Origin: Citrus sinensis
Taxonomy: Eukaryota > Streptophyta > Magnoliopsida > Sapindales > Rutaceae
Reading direction: 5' to 3'
Assembly: GCF_022201045.2 (NCBI RefSeq)
Contig: NC_068563.1
Span: forward strand, 3,100,001-3,164,000
DNA length: 64,000 bases
In this document: positions 37,048-51,034 of the stretch, one piece after another
How positions within the stretch are numbered: position 1 is the stretch's first letter
Layout: each line of letters opens with the position of its first letter
The notes under the pieces: model-generated
Seen by the model: the letters and a program-made list of their open reading frames with translations, nothing else
Told to the model about the DNA's origin: nothing
Databases searched by the model: none
Program-made: the position numbers and the translations under genes

Positions 37048-40000
37048 ATGGAAGACGACGAAGAAATTCTCTCAGATTCCGATCCATCTGATTCAAGCGA
37101 CGGGTGCACCATTGATCGCGATGGCGCCGATTATAACGATGATAACGATGACGGTGACGATGAAGCATCCGCGGCAGATTCTGCGCCGTCCGATGAAGAT
37201 CGAAAGTCGAAGAACGTCGACGCTCTCGTGAGGTAAGGTTTTACAAACAAAAAATTAATTTCCTCTGTTAAATAAATGTTCAGAATATCACCTTATTTTT
37301 TGTTTGAAGTATTAACGTTTGTCTGTTTGTTCACGTTAATCGTATGAATTAATTCTGATTTAGGGTTTCTACGAGTTGAGAAAATTGATAATTTGAATTT
37401 CAGCTGCCTTTCCGAGAAAAAAATTCAGTCCTTGATTTAAGATTTTTGAGTGTTTGGCTAAAATTAACATGGATTAAAAATGTAAGCAGTTTTGTCTAAG
37501 GTTTCTTACTTTTGGAGGTTTTCTAAATAATTTATTGGATCTGGAGTAAGCAGGGGTGAATGATTCTAATTTCTTAGGCCTCAAATATGACTTTCTCATT
37601 TTTGTAATAATTCCTTTGTTTGTAATAACGAGTTTAAAGTTGATGATACTGGGCTTGTACTAGTTTGAGAAAAACATTTACAATGCCCATGGTTGAATGG
37701 AAGTTCACTTATAACTTTGATATTTCCTTTTCTGATTTATCAGAGGCAACCTTGTTGTAAAAAGACAATCACTGCTTCCAAGAGTTCTTTCAGTGACAGA
37801 AGGGGCGGCTGTTTGTAGGAAGCCTTTCAAACCTCCCTGCTCTAATGGCTATGACAATGGGAATGACCAGCTTGCTCGTCGTCTTTGTGCCCGCAAACGG
37901 TTTGTTCCCTGGGGCTCTTCTCGGCCAGTGTTGGTTACAATAACCAACCGATTAGATTTACCAAGGACTGTTGAGAACAATGTCATAGAGGAAAATTTCA
38001 CTTTGCCACCAGGAGTTGATCCTCTGGTGCTCTGGCAACCTGAGGAACCTCAAAATGATGGTGGTAACTTAGTGCCAATAACTGTTGATCCGTTGCTTGT
38101 TCGTTTCCTTCGACCCCATCAGAGGTATTGCTGATGATATAAATTCATATTTGGTTTCAATGGTTTGTCAGTTTTTGATATGTTGATTACTATATGATTT
38201 TTCAATGATATCAACATAAATGGAATTTATGTATTAAGAATGCATTCACCAATCTAAACCTAATTTACCGGTACGACCATTCTTCAATCTAAATCCATTG
38301 CCGGAGCCATTGATGAATATTGGCAGAGAAAAATATCCATAAAGGTAGAGATTTGAGGTTCGAGTATATATTATTAGATAAAAGATAAATGTAAAACAGC
38401 AATTATTTATTTCGTCTTTGTCATTTAGCTGTGCTTTTCAGTAATTGATATGATTTCTTTTTTCACATTGTAATGCAGAGAAGGTGTTCAGTTCATGTTT
38501 GAATGTGTTTCAGGGCTATTGAATGCTGCTGGTATACATGGATGCATTCTTGCTGATGATATGGGGTAAATGGATCATCTTTTCTGTGTAAATCCTGTCA
38601 GATCAAGTTCATAGGTTCCTTTTTTTTTTTATTACTATTGATTTATTTCACTGTTTAAGTCTTGTCTTCAAGGTGGTTATTGTACTTGCATTTGCAGGTT
38701 GGGAAAAACTTTGCAGTCAATCGCATTACTGTATACTCTTTTATGTCAAGGTTTCGATGGAAAGCCAATGGTTAAAAAGGCCATTATTGTCACACCAACC
38801 AGTCTTGTAAGTAATTGGGAGGCTGAAATCAAAAAGTGGGTTGGAGGAAGAGTTCAACTTATAGCTCTCTGTGAAAGCACAAGAGATGATGTTGTCTCTG
38901 GAATTGATAGTTTCACAGATCCCTGCAGCTCTCTACAGGTAAACTTTTGCTGCTATGTCTGATTATTTTCTTGATATATGCACTAATTTAGTTACCACGG
39001 CAGGTATTGATTGTTTCATATGAAACATTTCGGATGCATTCATCAAAATTTAGCTGCAGTGAGTCCTGCGACCTTCTTATATGTGATGAGGCTCACAGGC
39101 TGAAAAATGATCAGACACTAACAAATCGGGTATGACATGAAAAATACACTTATCCTTACTTTTGTTTATATATATATTCTTCATTTTTTTTTCACCTGAT
39201 ATTATTTATATACACTTTTGTGTAGGCATTGGCTGCTCTCTCATGCAAGCGTAGAATTTTGTTGTCTGGAACTCCTATGCAGGTAATACATAGTAGGCAT
39301 TTTAAAATGATTCTTTATGCTTATGATAGCAAGTCCTTTTATGCATTCTGGATTTACTCCTTGATTTGGGCCTTTGCAGAATGATCTTGAAGAGTTCTTT
39401 GCCATGGTTAACTTTACTAATCCTGGGATATTAGGTGATGCTGCATATTTTCGCCGTTATTATGAGGTGAGCTGCTGCCTTATATTTAAAAAACTATTTA
39501 TTGATGATAAACTAGAAATTCATTAGTTAAACTGCATTCATTTCTTTTTCATTTTTTAATTTTCGCCATGGGGTAGGATGGAGAAGAGTCTTGGTTCACA
39601 GGGAATGAGCACTTATTATGACCATTTCCATTCTTATTGTTCTATCAAACTGAACTCCGTCCTATGTGGCAGGGATGCTTTATATTACAGATTGCTGATA
39701 TAGAGTGGTAAATAAAGAATGATAGGTGTTTTTCCATGCTGCAAAATATTGTAAAATCCATCTCCATGCTTTATCATATCATTCAAGGAGTAACCTCCTA
39801 CTCCACAAAACAAAGCTTTGCTGATAGTATCATATAATAATCGAGCAATATGATTTTCCTTTTAATTTTTCAAAATATGCAGTTTAGGAATGTCTTCACC
39901 ACATGTTTCATATTTGGTGTTATGTTCTATCAGTAGTTAAATTATTTATTCTTTTTTATTCTATTTTGTTTCACTCTGTTGACATATCTTCACTCTGTAA

Positions 40001-43000
40001 ATGAACTGTGATTACATTTACAAAGACATCAATTATTTGTGGAAGAGAACCTACTGCTACTGAAGAAGAGAAGAAGCTAGGTATTGAGCGCTCTTCAGAA
40101 CTAAGTGCAAAAGTGAATCAGGTAATTTTATTTATTTATTTTTTGCTTAATTATATAATAGTTTAGCTTTCTCAAGACTTATAGTGGCTACACTGCATTT
40201 TTAACTGGTAGATTCTGATTCTGTGATAGTTCTTTCATAACAGAAAAATGCGTCATATCTGGAGGAACTGATTGGTTACTTTTATTGCTTTAATTTTTTT
40301 TTTCACATTTGACTCGTAATTATCTATTTGCAGTTTATATTGAGAAGGACTAATGCTTTGCTGTCAAATCACTTGCCACCAAAGGTACATTTATCTTGGT
40401 CCAAAAGCTCTCTGTTGTTGTAGTTGCTTATTGTTTAGTGCAACATTTCATTTCTATTTGTAAGATCTTACATTGCTTATTGTTCCGAACTGTGTAGTGC
40501 TTTTACGTAAAGATAACTTCTTGATGCTCCTACCAGTTCTTGTGGCTGGAATTTATTGTCCTTAGCTCAGTTTTCTTTTGGAAGTCTAAGTGACTTGGAT
40601 ACTTTGCTTGTTGCTCAAACAGATCATCTAAAGATTGTTTTTGTTCAGCGCTCATCAATGTCAGAGTCACTATTCAATTTCTAGTCATTAGTTTCTTAGC
40701 CTCTCTCATCATGCTCAAATTTATTCCTGCTAATCTTTGCAGAAGTTGCTTTCTTCAATGTAGAATTCTTAATATAATGAAGCATACTCTTACTAGTTTG
40801 TTTACTGGTTGTATAGGCTTACAACCACAACATTCCTATTAAGTATCTTAACATTACCAGAACAAGAGTTAAGACTTAAGACCATTCTTTGTTGCTTGTT
40901 TTCTCCATAATGATCTATTCATACCCTAAGGGGGCTCCAAGATTGTGTACTTGTAAAGAGGTTTGGGAAAATGGCTTTACCATTTATCTAACCTTGTTCT
41001 ATCACATCTGAAATTATTGGTATGGATCAAAATAAAGCAGATCTTTAATTTGATTTTTAAATTCCTTTTTATCAATCACTTTTTGATTTATCCCAACCTA
41101 TCTTGAGTTTAGGTTCTGTCACTTCTAATTCTTTGTTTCATCTGTAGATAATTGAAGTCGTATGCTGCAAGTTGACTCCTCTCCAGTCAGAGCTATATAA
41201 CCACTTTATACATTCCAAAAATGTGAGTTTCATTCTTATTTAGCTACCAAGTTTGATGAGAAATGTTCCCTAATATTGGCAATTAACCATACAGGTTTTG
41301 TGTTGTTGTCTTGAACGCAGGTTAAACGGGCTATTTCGGAAGAAACAAAGCAATCCAAGATTTTGGCTTATATCACAGCTCTTAAGAAGCTCTGTAATCA
41401 TCCCAAGGTAATTAAACATATGGGAAAATTGTGATTACTCTAATCTTTTCATGATTTATTGTTTTGTTGAGAACCTTTTGAATTAGTAGTTGCTTTTTTT
41501 GAATTGGATACAATTTTTAGGCTTTATGTCCTAAAAGGATTTTATGTTAAAATTGCATCAATGAGATTTTTCCTTGGAACAATTTTTTCGCTTGAAACTA
41601 CACTGAAGCTTGGTCAAAACTTCCTAGAATTGGACTTCATTTGGGTTTTGATGATCCTTTGGTTCTAGAAATGTTATAATCTCTAAAGAACCATCGATAA
41701 ATATTCTGTCAATGTCTCTGGCCTAGACAATACTGATTGGGACTACTATGGGATATCAAGGGTGCTTGGCCTAATTAATAAATTGAATGTGTACATATTG
41801 ACATTAGTACAATTCCTTTTTCAGTGATATGAATCAATTCGGTATGAAAATGAACGTATTGTGAAGATGCTGAACTTCTGCTTTGATGCATTAACTTGCT
41901 CTTGTCTAGTTTTGCTACCTTTCCCATCCTTTTAATTAACATCTGTTCTGTTATAAGAATAAATCCATTGTCTTACAGTCTGATCCTCGGTTAAGACTTT
42001 TTGTATGTGCAGCTTATCTACGATACTATAAAAAGTGGAAATCCAGGAACCACTGGATTTGAGGACTGTATACGTTTTTTCCCTCCAGAGATGTTCTCTG
42101 GAAGGTGAGCATTTGTTTGTATTATTTACAAATATTATGCTTAGCATATATGATCAATTAAGATGTCATTTGCTTCCCTTATAATTGTTAGATCTGGATC
42201 ATGGACTGGAGGTGATGGGGCTTGGGTTGAACTGTCTGGAAAAATGCATGTCTTAGCCCGGTTACTGGGCCATCTACGTCAGAGAACTGATGACCGAATT
42301 GTTCTGGTCTCAAATTATACTCAGGTACTGTTAGATAGTAATTCTGGTTAAATAAAGTGGTTCAGCACCATGCAATATGGATGGAGATCATGCTTGTTAT
42401 TCATAATGTGACTGTCAGTGTGCTATTGGTTTCCTAATCTATAGTCAGTATCTAGTTCCGAAAACACGGCATAGTTCTTTGCCACCCAGCATTTTTTATC
42501 ATCAGTAAGCTATTGATTCATTTCTGGATTTATTTGATAAGGAAATTTCGATGAAGTAATGTAAATAACAATTGACATTGTAAATGGGTAATTTTCTGTT
42601 TTTTGAATGAAATTTATTTCTGCTTGTCAAACTTGGTTGCAGCTATACAAGAACTAGCTGAAGCCACCATATGAAGCATTTATTAAGAAACTCTTCCTTG
42701 TGGAAGATATCTGATGCTATTCATTTATTTAATAAGTAAACCTTGCTATCATGTATCAGACACTGGATCTATTTGCTCAATTGTGTCGTGAAAGAAGGTA
42801 TCCATACTTGAGGCTGGATGGAACTACATCAATCAGCAAAAGACAGAAGTTAGTGAATCACTTTAATGACCCTTCAAAGGTGGAAATTTTTCTTATTTTG
42901 AATATAAAATTGGGGTCTTTTATGTTCTTCATGTTGTTGGGCATGTAGCCTTATTGCCAGTACTTAAGGTTTATTTCAATCATTTGCAGAATGAGTTTGT

Positions 43001-45770
43001 TTTTCTCTTAAGCAGCAAGGCTGGTGGCTGTGGCCTCAATTTAATTGGTGGTAATCGACTTGTGTTGTTTGATCCTGATTGGAATCCAGCCAATGATAAA
43101 CAAGTAATTAACTCATGCTAACTAGCGCACTAATTGTATGCCAATTGGAAGTAGAATGTATGTCTCGTCTATCATAATATTCTGATTATTTGGATACCTT
43201 GTTTTACTCATAACAGGCTGCTGCAAGAGTTTGGAGGGATGGACAAAAGAAGAGGGTATTCATCTACCGTTTTCTGAGTACTGGAACCATTGAAGAAAAG
43301 GTTTTTATGCGGCAACAATAACTGTTTTTTTTTTTTTTTTTTTTGAACTTGCAAGATAGTTTGAGCTTCCAATGAGCAACTATTCACAGTTTTATTTAAA
43401 GTATAAAAATTTTGCATATGTTTTCTTAGGTATACCAGCGTCAAATGTCTAAAGAAGGGCTTCAAAAAGTTATTCAGCAGGAGCAAACAGATAGCTCTGC
43501 AACTCAGGTTCTTGATTAGCTGTTTCTGTCATGATCTCTGCTTGGAATTTGAGCTTTAATGAATGAGATAGATAATAAGTTTAAATTGCAGGGAAACTTT
43601 CTTTCAACCGAAGATTTACGTGACCTGTTTACATTTCATGATGATGTGAGGTATGTTACGTCCCTGAAGTTGAAATTATTGTTATTTGAATTACAAAAAT
43701 GACATTTGTTGGTGCTGCAACTTGAAAGCAAAATAATTGGGGTGGTTGGAAAAGTTTTAAAGTTACAGGAACTATGGATGAATTTTTGCATACCATGAAT
43801 TTGCATCTTATTTTTAGCATGCAAAGTAGGATTCATGGTAACTCTAGGCTAGGATTTTAGAATGGGAAGGCAAAAAGTTTCATATTTTTAACTGTGAGAA
43901 ACAATTTGTTATATTTTTGCCTGTACAGTTGGCGACCATTTGTTTATTATTTCTGTATTGCAAAGCAGATCAAGTATATGCCATTCGACTTCAACATATC
44001 ATCATCAACAGAGGGTTTAAATAGAATGATCTACATATATGAACTGGATCTGTGAATTTTAGCCTATTGAAATATTGTCTAAAGTGAATTAATCGTTCTT
44101 GTTTGATGTAGTTAAAATTAAAATTTTAAGTCATGTTAATGCCTGTTGGCTATATAGCGGCCGTACTTCACTAAAAGAAAAAAAAAACATTAATAGAGAT
44201 GTTAGTACATTTTAGAGTGAATGCTATGAATTGATGCAACATATAGTCTGCAGAGTTCCCCTATTGTTTCTTGGAAGTCTGCCTGGCCACTAGAAGAAAC
44301 CACCATTTTGAGCTTATACTTTTTGATATTATCCAGACTTTAGGCCTCACTCCAAATGGTTTAACATAAAAGTGATGGTTTTATGTATTTTAACAGTTAT
44401 TGATCTGACTAGTAGCTGATATCTGGAATTAATGAATTTTTTTATACACTTTGACAAAAACCTTAGCTGTTCTGAGGATCAAATCTTTAGTGTAACAAAA
44501 TAGCATTGCAGCTCCGCCATCATGTATAAAAGTTTAGTTTAAAATGTACATGTAGGTCTGAAATTCATGAAAATATGCATTGCACTCGTTGCCAGAATTA
44601 TGATGATGGAGCTGAGAGCATAGGAGAGGGAGATGAAACCAACTCAGCAAACAAAAATGATCAGTCTGATCAAGAAGTTACCGACATAGGTGGTTTTGCA
44701 GGACTTGCTGGATGTTTGCACAAGTTGAAGAGCTCAGAAAAACAGGTTGATCACTGTATTATTTTGCTAACTAATTATTATTACAATTATTAGTATTTTA
44801 GTTTTTATATCATTTTTATCTTCTCTTCCAAATTATTTCAGTTAGGAACTCCTTTGGAAGAAGATTTAAATAACTGGGGGCACCATTTTTACTCCATGTC
44901 AGTGCCCGATGCTATACTTCAAGCCTCAGCTGGTGATGAGGTTTGTCATTAGTTTCCAATTTTGTATTTACTTTGATTGTCCTTTTTCAAAAGAAATAGA
45001 ATTCAAAAAGATAAGTTGCACACAAATCTATGTTCTATATAATCAAATCTCTTAGGTTCAGTATTGTTGTATCTAATCCAAATTCATCTATTTTAGACTT
45101 GATAATATAAATGAGTTTCCATAAAATACTGAAAAACTTGGTGAAGCACCTCCTGGTCTGATGATGTGTGCGGAGAGTGAATGGTTTGCATTCTAGGAGT
45201 ACTTTTTCAATCTACATGGATCATGCCTAATTATAAAAATTCTTTGGAACTTTTGCATTACCTAATGAGATTCTACTTATTATCTTCATGACTGTTCTCT
45301 GATGGAAGGTGAGCGTAAAAGATATGAAACATAACTCCAATAATCATTTACATCTATATGTTTTCATTATCTGCCATCAAATGAATATGCATAGTACTCA
45401 AATTTTAGTAATCTTACAGGTCACATTCGTTTTCACTAACCAAGTAGACGGGAAGCTTGTGCCAATTGAATCAAAAGTAAGCCCGAAGATGCAAGCGACA
45501 GAAGGAAACAAGAACCCGAATAATCATATTACTAATCCCAAGCCGAAGCTGGACCAAAGGTCCAAGTTATTATCTCAACATCATAAGCTACTAAAAGATG
45601 TTCCTTCACTCGAAAATTCGGCGAAATTCTCATTATCTGCCTCTTCCCAGCCGAAATCAATGAGAACTTCTCTAAAAGGTGCAATAAAGCCTAAACTCTC
45701 TTTTGGAAATCAATTGCCATTGAAAAGATTTTCTCCTGATAATGTAGAACATGATGATGACTTTGAGTAA
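37048..45770 (+). CDS. RAD54: RAD54 SNF2-family DNA-dependent ATPase
   Basis: Twenty-one exons: 37048-37232, 37744-38124, 38479-38565, 38698-38938, 39004-39129, 39226-39282, 39380-39466, 40026-40121, 40334-40384, 41148-41222, 41321-41407, 42013-42104, 42192-42324, 42760-42879, 42990-43103, 43217-43300, 43430-43507, 43592-43650, 44556-44745, 44842-44940, 45420-45770. They give an open 930-aa frame. RAD54 is a nuclear motor that works with RAD51 in homologous recombination. Motif I is ILADDMGLGKT (split by intron 3, near residue 218), motif II is DEAH (326-329), then [10 protein letters not shown] and [17 protein letters not shown]. The C-lobe has [20 protein letters not shown] and [12 protein letters not shown] (motif VI). 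The N-terminus is acidic and the tail basic then acidic (DDDFE). The length matches plant RAD54. Pieces of exons 10-11 and intron 18 recur inverted at 51-54 kb. Confidence 0.96.
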
Positions 45771-48265
45771 AGTTTTTGCGGCTCAAAAAATTAATTCTTA
45801 ATTTTTGTTTTTTTAACTCTTTGTTCATAGTTTCTCGACAATCTAAGTGCGCCATACATGACTTCAATAAAATTAAATGAATATGTGGTGCTTTAAGTAA
45901 TTCGCATGTGCATGGATACCTTAAGTTGGAGACCCGAGCAGTTTTTTGTTGGCTTCGGAGTGGAGTGGGAATAGATTCTGACCAGGACCAAGACCCAAAC
46001 CAAAGATCTAACAGACTTGATAAAGGATTAAATTAATGTTGATAAAAAAAAAAAAGACATATCAATAGGTCTCTATCACTTAAGCTAGTTAGCTTAGCTT
46101 ATAAAAGCTTGATCATAAAGTCCAATTGTGGTCTTTTTTTTGGATCCCGCTACGTTACGTCAAGCGTAACATACATCCATACACAGCAACAGTTCCCATG
46201 ATGGAACCTACTATTGTTGCTGTGTGTGGCGTACGTTACGCTTAACGTAACGTAGCACCAACCTTTTTTTTTTTTGTGGGAATGAAGGGCTTTCAACGAA
46301 TTAATGATTACCGACTTATGAAGTGTCTCTGTAGTCTGTAGGAAGTAATTCTAAACAGAAAGTACTTACTGCAAAACCATTTTAAAGCATTTTTTCAGCT
46401 GTGTTTGTCTAACAAAGTTTAAGCATTATGAATAATAACTTTTGATTTTCAACAACGAAAATTGCTTTCTAACACTGCCAAAATTACTTAATAAATTAGA
46501 TTAACAGCCACTAGAACGATTGTAATTTGTAATTTGGTATGTATTGCAATAAACTTAGAACAGAAACATATGATCAAACTGGTAGTAATTAGATACTATA
46601 GAACAGTTATAAAGAACTTTCTCCCATGACATGATTTTCGGTCAACTAAATTATTTTTCAATTACAGTCATAGATTAGCCTGCCTTTTGAAGAATAAATT
46701 CTCATAACACAATTTTCTTCTGTAACCATATAATAATAATCTTCTATAATCATGCTTCATTTATGCCCCCCTTAATATAGTATGGTGAGACAGGAACTAC
46801 TAGGAAAAAAATGGCAAAAATTTAGAGCGCAGTTGAAGAGGTTCCCACCACCCCCCCCCCCCCCACTTCTTCTTCTGCGCGGATCTGACATTGTAAATCG
46901 CGCCGCATAGCGTAATTGAGCACAAAATGGGATGAAAAAAAAAATTATTCTTCTTGATTAATTAAGAACAAAAACGACAAGTTCTGCTCACAAAATGGGA
47001 GACCGTAAGGGAGACAGTGTCCTCAGATTATGTTTTTCTCCACTTCCAATAAGGTAGGTACGCTGTCTCTTGCCTCTTCTGGGTTTATCTTTCAAAACTT
47101 GGGCAAGAAATGAGAATCAGCCACGTGGCAGAAACCCAGTTGGTGTGTGAATCGAAAATTGTATTGATTTTATATGGTCTTACAGATGAGGATGAGGATT
47201 AGTGCCATTCGGCCACTGCAATTTCAAACATGTGAAGGTCAATAAGCCAAAGTGGATCAGGAATTGCTTTTTCACACTCACATGGTGCTAATTAATAGTC
47301 AAATCAAAGGGCCTAAGACCAATCTTTCTTTTTTGGTAGTGTTGGTAAGATTTGAGAGAAATTCAATTTGTTTATTGATGAGTAATTCGATTAACAGCTA
47401 GACCAGCTCAAAGTCCACATGGGTCTTTGTTCTCAATATTATTGTTTTTGGTTTGATGGAAAAGTGAAGACCCAAATTTTTGAAGTGTAATGTTAGGAAT
47501 TTCAACAATTAAGTCTCAATTTTAATTTTAATTTATGTGTTACTAAGTAGGTGGTAAAATATTAATTTTATTAATTATAAAACTTATTATTCAATAGATA
47601 AATGTATAAAATAATTAAAATTCAAGTTAAGACTGAACATCTTAATTATTATTGTTGTTTAACAGTATTGTTTAAGAATAATAATAATAAATTCTATACA
47701 GAAAATAAATAAACAAGCAAAACTACTAAAACACTGTTATCAATTTTACAAAGAAGTTTGATTCAAATTATGTCAAAAATTTCCATTTTAAGTGTAAATT
47801 AAACTTAAAAAGAGATTAAAGAGAGAAGCAACAACGCCTACCTTAAGGGGTCTTGCCTACTAATCCAAATCATTATTATTATAAAATTTTTCTAATCCAA
47901 GGTTAAACAATGGTGATCAATTGCTCTTAAGAACATGATTTGGCCACATAAGGCTGAATATTCGGGTCAATAGGCCTTATCAGTTTGTCTAGCCTTTCAC
48001 TTAAATACTACAATTAAAAATGTTAATCATTTGCATCTCATGACAAACACAATTTATTTATTACAAAAACATTGAAGTATTACTATCTGTCAATCACAAG
48101 GTGACAAATCCAAGTAACGTGAGATGTCAAACTCATCATGTGCATAAACACAATTACACCAAACTTCCTCCTATATATAAATCCAAACATCTGTTCATGG
48201 ATTCTAACACTGTAAATAAGAGATAGCATAAACTTGTAACGCATCTAAATCTTTGCTAGTTTTGT
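45771..48265. other. Intergenic DNA between RAD54 and the DUF1645-like gene
   Basis: About 2.5 kb without a recognised gene apart from the foldback element. Includes a 14-base C-run at 46851-46864 and AT-rich stretches. The last ~150 bp is the probable promoter of the next gene, with TATATAAA near 48172-48179. Confidence 0.4.
46149..46257. mobile_element. Near-perfect palindromic foldback MITE
   Basis: The outer 26 bp on the left (GCTACGTTACGTCAAGCGTA and on) pairs with the outer 26 bp on the right at 24 positions. The inner parts, around ACACAGCAACAG, also pair, so the whole 109 bp folds into one hairpin. Each arm itself contains ACGTTACG/CGTAACGT steps. No clear target duplication is seen between T-runs on both sides. 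A relative lies at 20.3/21.2 kb, which supports a mobile family rather than a chance palindrome. Confidence 0.65.
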
Positions 48266-48868
48266 ATGTCCATGGCTTGCATGGACCCAAGAATCTCCTT
48301 CTCTACTGACTTTGTAGAAACAAAAAATGAAGAAAGCAACTACAGAGAGGCACCAGTTTCTGCAGACTTTGAATTTTCCGTAAGAAACTACAACATGAAA
48401 CCTGCTGACGAGATTTTCTTCAAGGGCATGTTGGTGCCTTTGAAGGATAATTGTGGCAACACGACGAGAAAGACGACTACCTTGCGAGAGGAACTGCTTG
48501 CTGATGATGATGAGTATGAACATGCACTGCCAAGAATGCCAAAGAGTACTGCAGCGTGGTGGAGGGAGAGACTGGGGCTTAAAAGGGCTCACATTCTATC
48601 TAAAAGAGGCGACACAAACGATGGGGTGCTTATGGAGGATATAATTGAAGAGAAGAAGTCGGTGTTTGTTAATGTCAATGAGGAAGCACCTGTTGGCAAG
48701 ACAATTCAGGTAAAATGGGAGTGCCTTTCTTTTTTTTTTTCTTTGGAGAGGCAAATGTGTTTTCATTTTTTTTTCCTCATCGTTGATTGTTCTTCACAAG
48801 TGGGTTAGATCTTAACTGGATGATTTCATTTGTTTCAGGAACTTCTGATTGAAGGAGGGTTAAATTGA
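48266..48868 (+). CDS. Small uncharacterised plant protein, DUF1645-like
   Basis: Two exons, 48266-48709 and 48839-48868, 157 aa. Motifs seen are ISFSTDF, DFEFSV, ADEIFFKGMLVPLK and an Arg/Lys/Trp-rich block PKSTAAWWRERLGLKRAHIL, ending ELLIEGGLN. The F(E/K)FSV...ADE(I/L)F..G.I.PL pattern is typical of plant DUF1645 proteins, whose biochemical role is unknown. A nuclear location is plausible from the basic block but is inference. It lies between RAD54 and ATG2, where Arabidopsis has At3g19200 as I recall. The second Met (48272) is an alternative start. Confidence 0.75.
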
Positions 48869-49234
48869 AGAGATGCTGTAGCAATATAAAACCTGCAACT
48901 ATGGTGAGTTAAAGCAAACGAAGATCGAAAGAAGAACAAGAAGCAGGGGAAGCTACTTGCAAAGCAATATTGACATTTGGTTTTACTTCCATTTTTTTTT
49001 ACTCTTTTTTTTTTTTTTTTAATATTATTATTACATAACAACAAAGCTGCTTCTGGATAGAGCTGAAGTAGAGAAGAATTTGCCTGTCTTGTTCTGTACA
49101 AATGTTTTGCAGCTGAAGAACTTTCATGAACTAGATGAATTGACCGTTGTAATTTATTTATTCTATTTTTCAACAACTATTTATGATTTTGCCCCTTTTC
49201 TTACACACACATATATATATATATATCAGATGCT
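48869..49234. other. 3' flank of the DUF1645-like gene
   Basis: Probable 3' UTR, with T-runs near 48991-49020 and a short (TA)n run at about 49209-49226 that marks the left edge of the duplicated ATG2 block. Confidence 0.4.
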
Positions 49235-51015
49235 GCACCAACCCCTCTCCCTCTTCATCAAATGTTAAGAAGAGAGTTAAAATGACACTCATCAATTGAC
49301 AGTCTTGATTGGAAACAAACTACAATGCACTTTCTCATTTAACATTTTTATCAAGATCAGTGCTGACTCAATAAAACATCCAGGATCTTCTCTTTTCATG
49401 AATTGCCATGTCACCATTCATCAGATGCGAAGAGAAAAGCATTTTAAGAAAAAAGGGGGGAAAAAAATTGAAGAGAGACGGGGCATCCCTCACCATTATT
49501 CAAAGGTTATTGGACATAAAGATTGTATCAACAATCAAGTACTTGAAGCTTCCGGACATTCTGCACTTTCCGCTAAGAAAATATCAATCAACCATCCCAT
49601 TCATTCACAATGATTTCTACTTAATTCTACAATTTAGCTGAAAAGCACCACCATTGCCCACAATTAACTCATGCCATAATTTGGCTAGTCACAAGGGTCG
49701 AATTAACCAATGCAACATGCACTAAACACTTTGAATATATCATACATCTCACAAGTCAGAAACCTTCAAAGAGATGTGAGGTATTGAATTTTTTACAACG
49801 AACAGGATTTATCTACAAACATGACAGAGGCTTTAAAAGAATACGATATACAACTTTTCTAAGTAAATCGAGTGGTCGCTCCAAATACCTGTACATCTGG
49901 CGTGGTTTTGTGGAGGATTTACGGCATTGTTTTAAATGAGTTTTCAGTAGACCCCAAACACCGTTAACAATATCCGTCCAAATTAATATTAATTCCTTAT
50001 TTTTCAATTACGGAAATGTAACTAGTTATATAAATATTCTATATGTCAAATTCAAAAGAAAAGAAAAATAATATTTTGATAAAATACAACAAAAATTTAT
50101 GTAAACCAGAGATTGTAGGGTTTTCACACATCATCATCCATTAGAACTAAATGTTGGGGAAGAACTATACTAATCCCAAAACCGAAAAATTTCAAGTCAT
50201 GTGCTCTAAAACACCAGACAGAAACAAAACATTACTCCTCCTCCTGGTAGATACATGTATTTTAAATAAACTGCAAAAGCTTTCAAAAGAGAGACTATAA
50301 TTCGCAGAAAAGGTTCAAATTTTCATGGGGGCTCCTGCATTGGCCTCACGTAGTATTCACCCTTCGAGTGCAATGATAGCAAAAGGTAAGTTATGATTTT
50401 TGCGGAGTAGATGAAGGTTGATGATATCGTAATCATTGACTGCATCATTAATTCCATTCTCGTGACCAAGTGGGACCCAAATATCTCTCCATGGATTCTC
50501 TTTTACGCTCAGGATCCAGGCTACAATACAAGCATAATTAAAACAGTCAATTTTTTTCTTTTAAGTTAGGATGTTCTTGTGATTGCAATTGATGAACTAA
50601 AAAAACTTACCTAATTCTGAGGCCACGAAGAGCATAATGCACAGCACTTGCGCAAGTATAAGCCGGAGCTATAGCAGCTGCAGGAACTCCCTGTACAACA
50701 GTTGCCAAAGCAGATCCAGGGCTGGCTCCACTCTGGTACATTTTCAGGGGTATTTGTTTGAACTAGAGCAGAAGCAGATCTCACGAGGCCATCACTGAGA
50801 CTCTCACAAGCCTATCAAAACTCTGCAGATCAGTACCTTATCTATAACAAATACAGTACTCAAAATTTTATTTGAGTAAACAAGATAAGGAACATTAGCA
50901 GCTTATATAAAAAAAGGAGATAATGTGACTTGGGACTCTTATCATCTTACTTTTGAAGCATCTACAATCATAAGTATAGTACAGACAACATTGATATATA
51001 TAAACATTTGAAAAT
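49235..51015. repeat. Segmental duplication copy A of the ATG2 3' region
   Basis: Matches 60955-63035 (copy B) in the same orientation with many substitutions and small indels. Landmarks include CTCTTCATCAA(A/C)TGTTAAGA, CATGAATTGCCAT, AATATCAATCAACCATC(C/T)CA, AGAGGTTGTAGGGTTTTC in B against AGATTGTAGGGTTTTC in A, and the ATG2 exons. Homology stops near 51015, where RAD54-derived sequence begins. The non-genic part holds no other feature. Confidence 0.82.
50448..50811 (-). pseudogene. Duplicate of the last two ATG2 exons, broken
   Basis: Exon equivalents at 50611-50811 and 50448-50520. The last exon is intact (LDPERKRESMERYLGPTWSR, stop). The penultimate one reads [19 protein letters not shown], then loses frame: it is 201 nt against 197 nt in the real gene, a 4-base gain after the Val-Gln-Thr codons. 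All more upstream exons are missing because the copy ends near 51015. Without them it cannot make ATG2. It is clearly a genomic copy, since intron and splice sites are retained. Confidence 0.88.
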
Positions 51016-51034
51016 GATGGTTTCTTTTAGCTGT

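Noticed and set aside
50448-50811. A second functional ATG2 gene
   Set aside because: Only two terminal exons, a 4-base gain in one, and truncation into RAD54-derived sequence.
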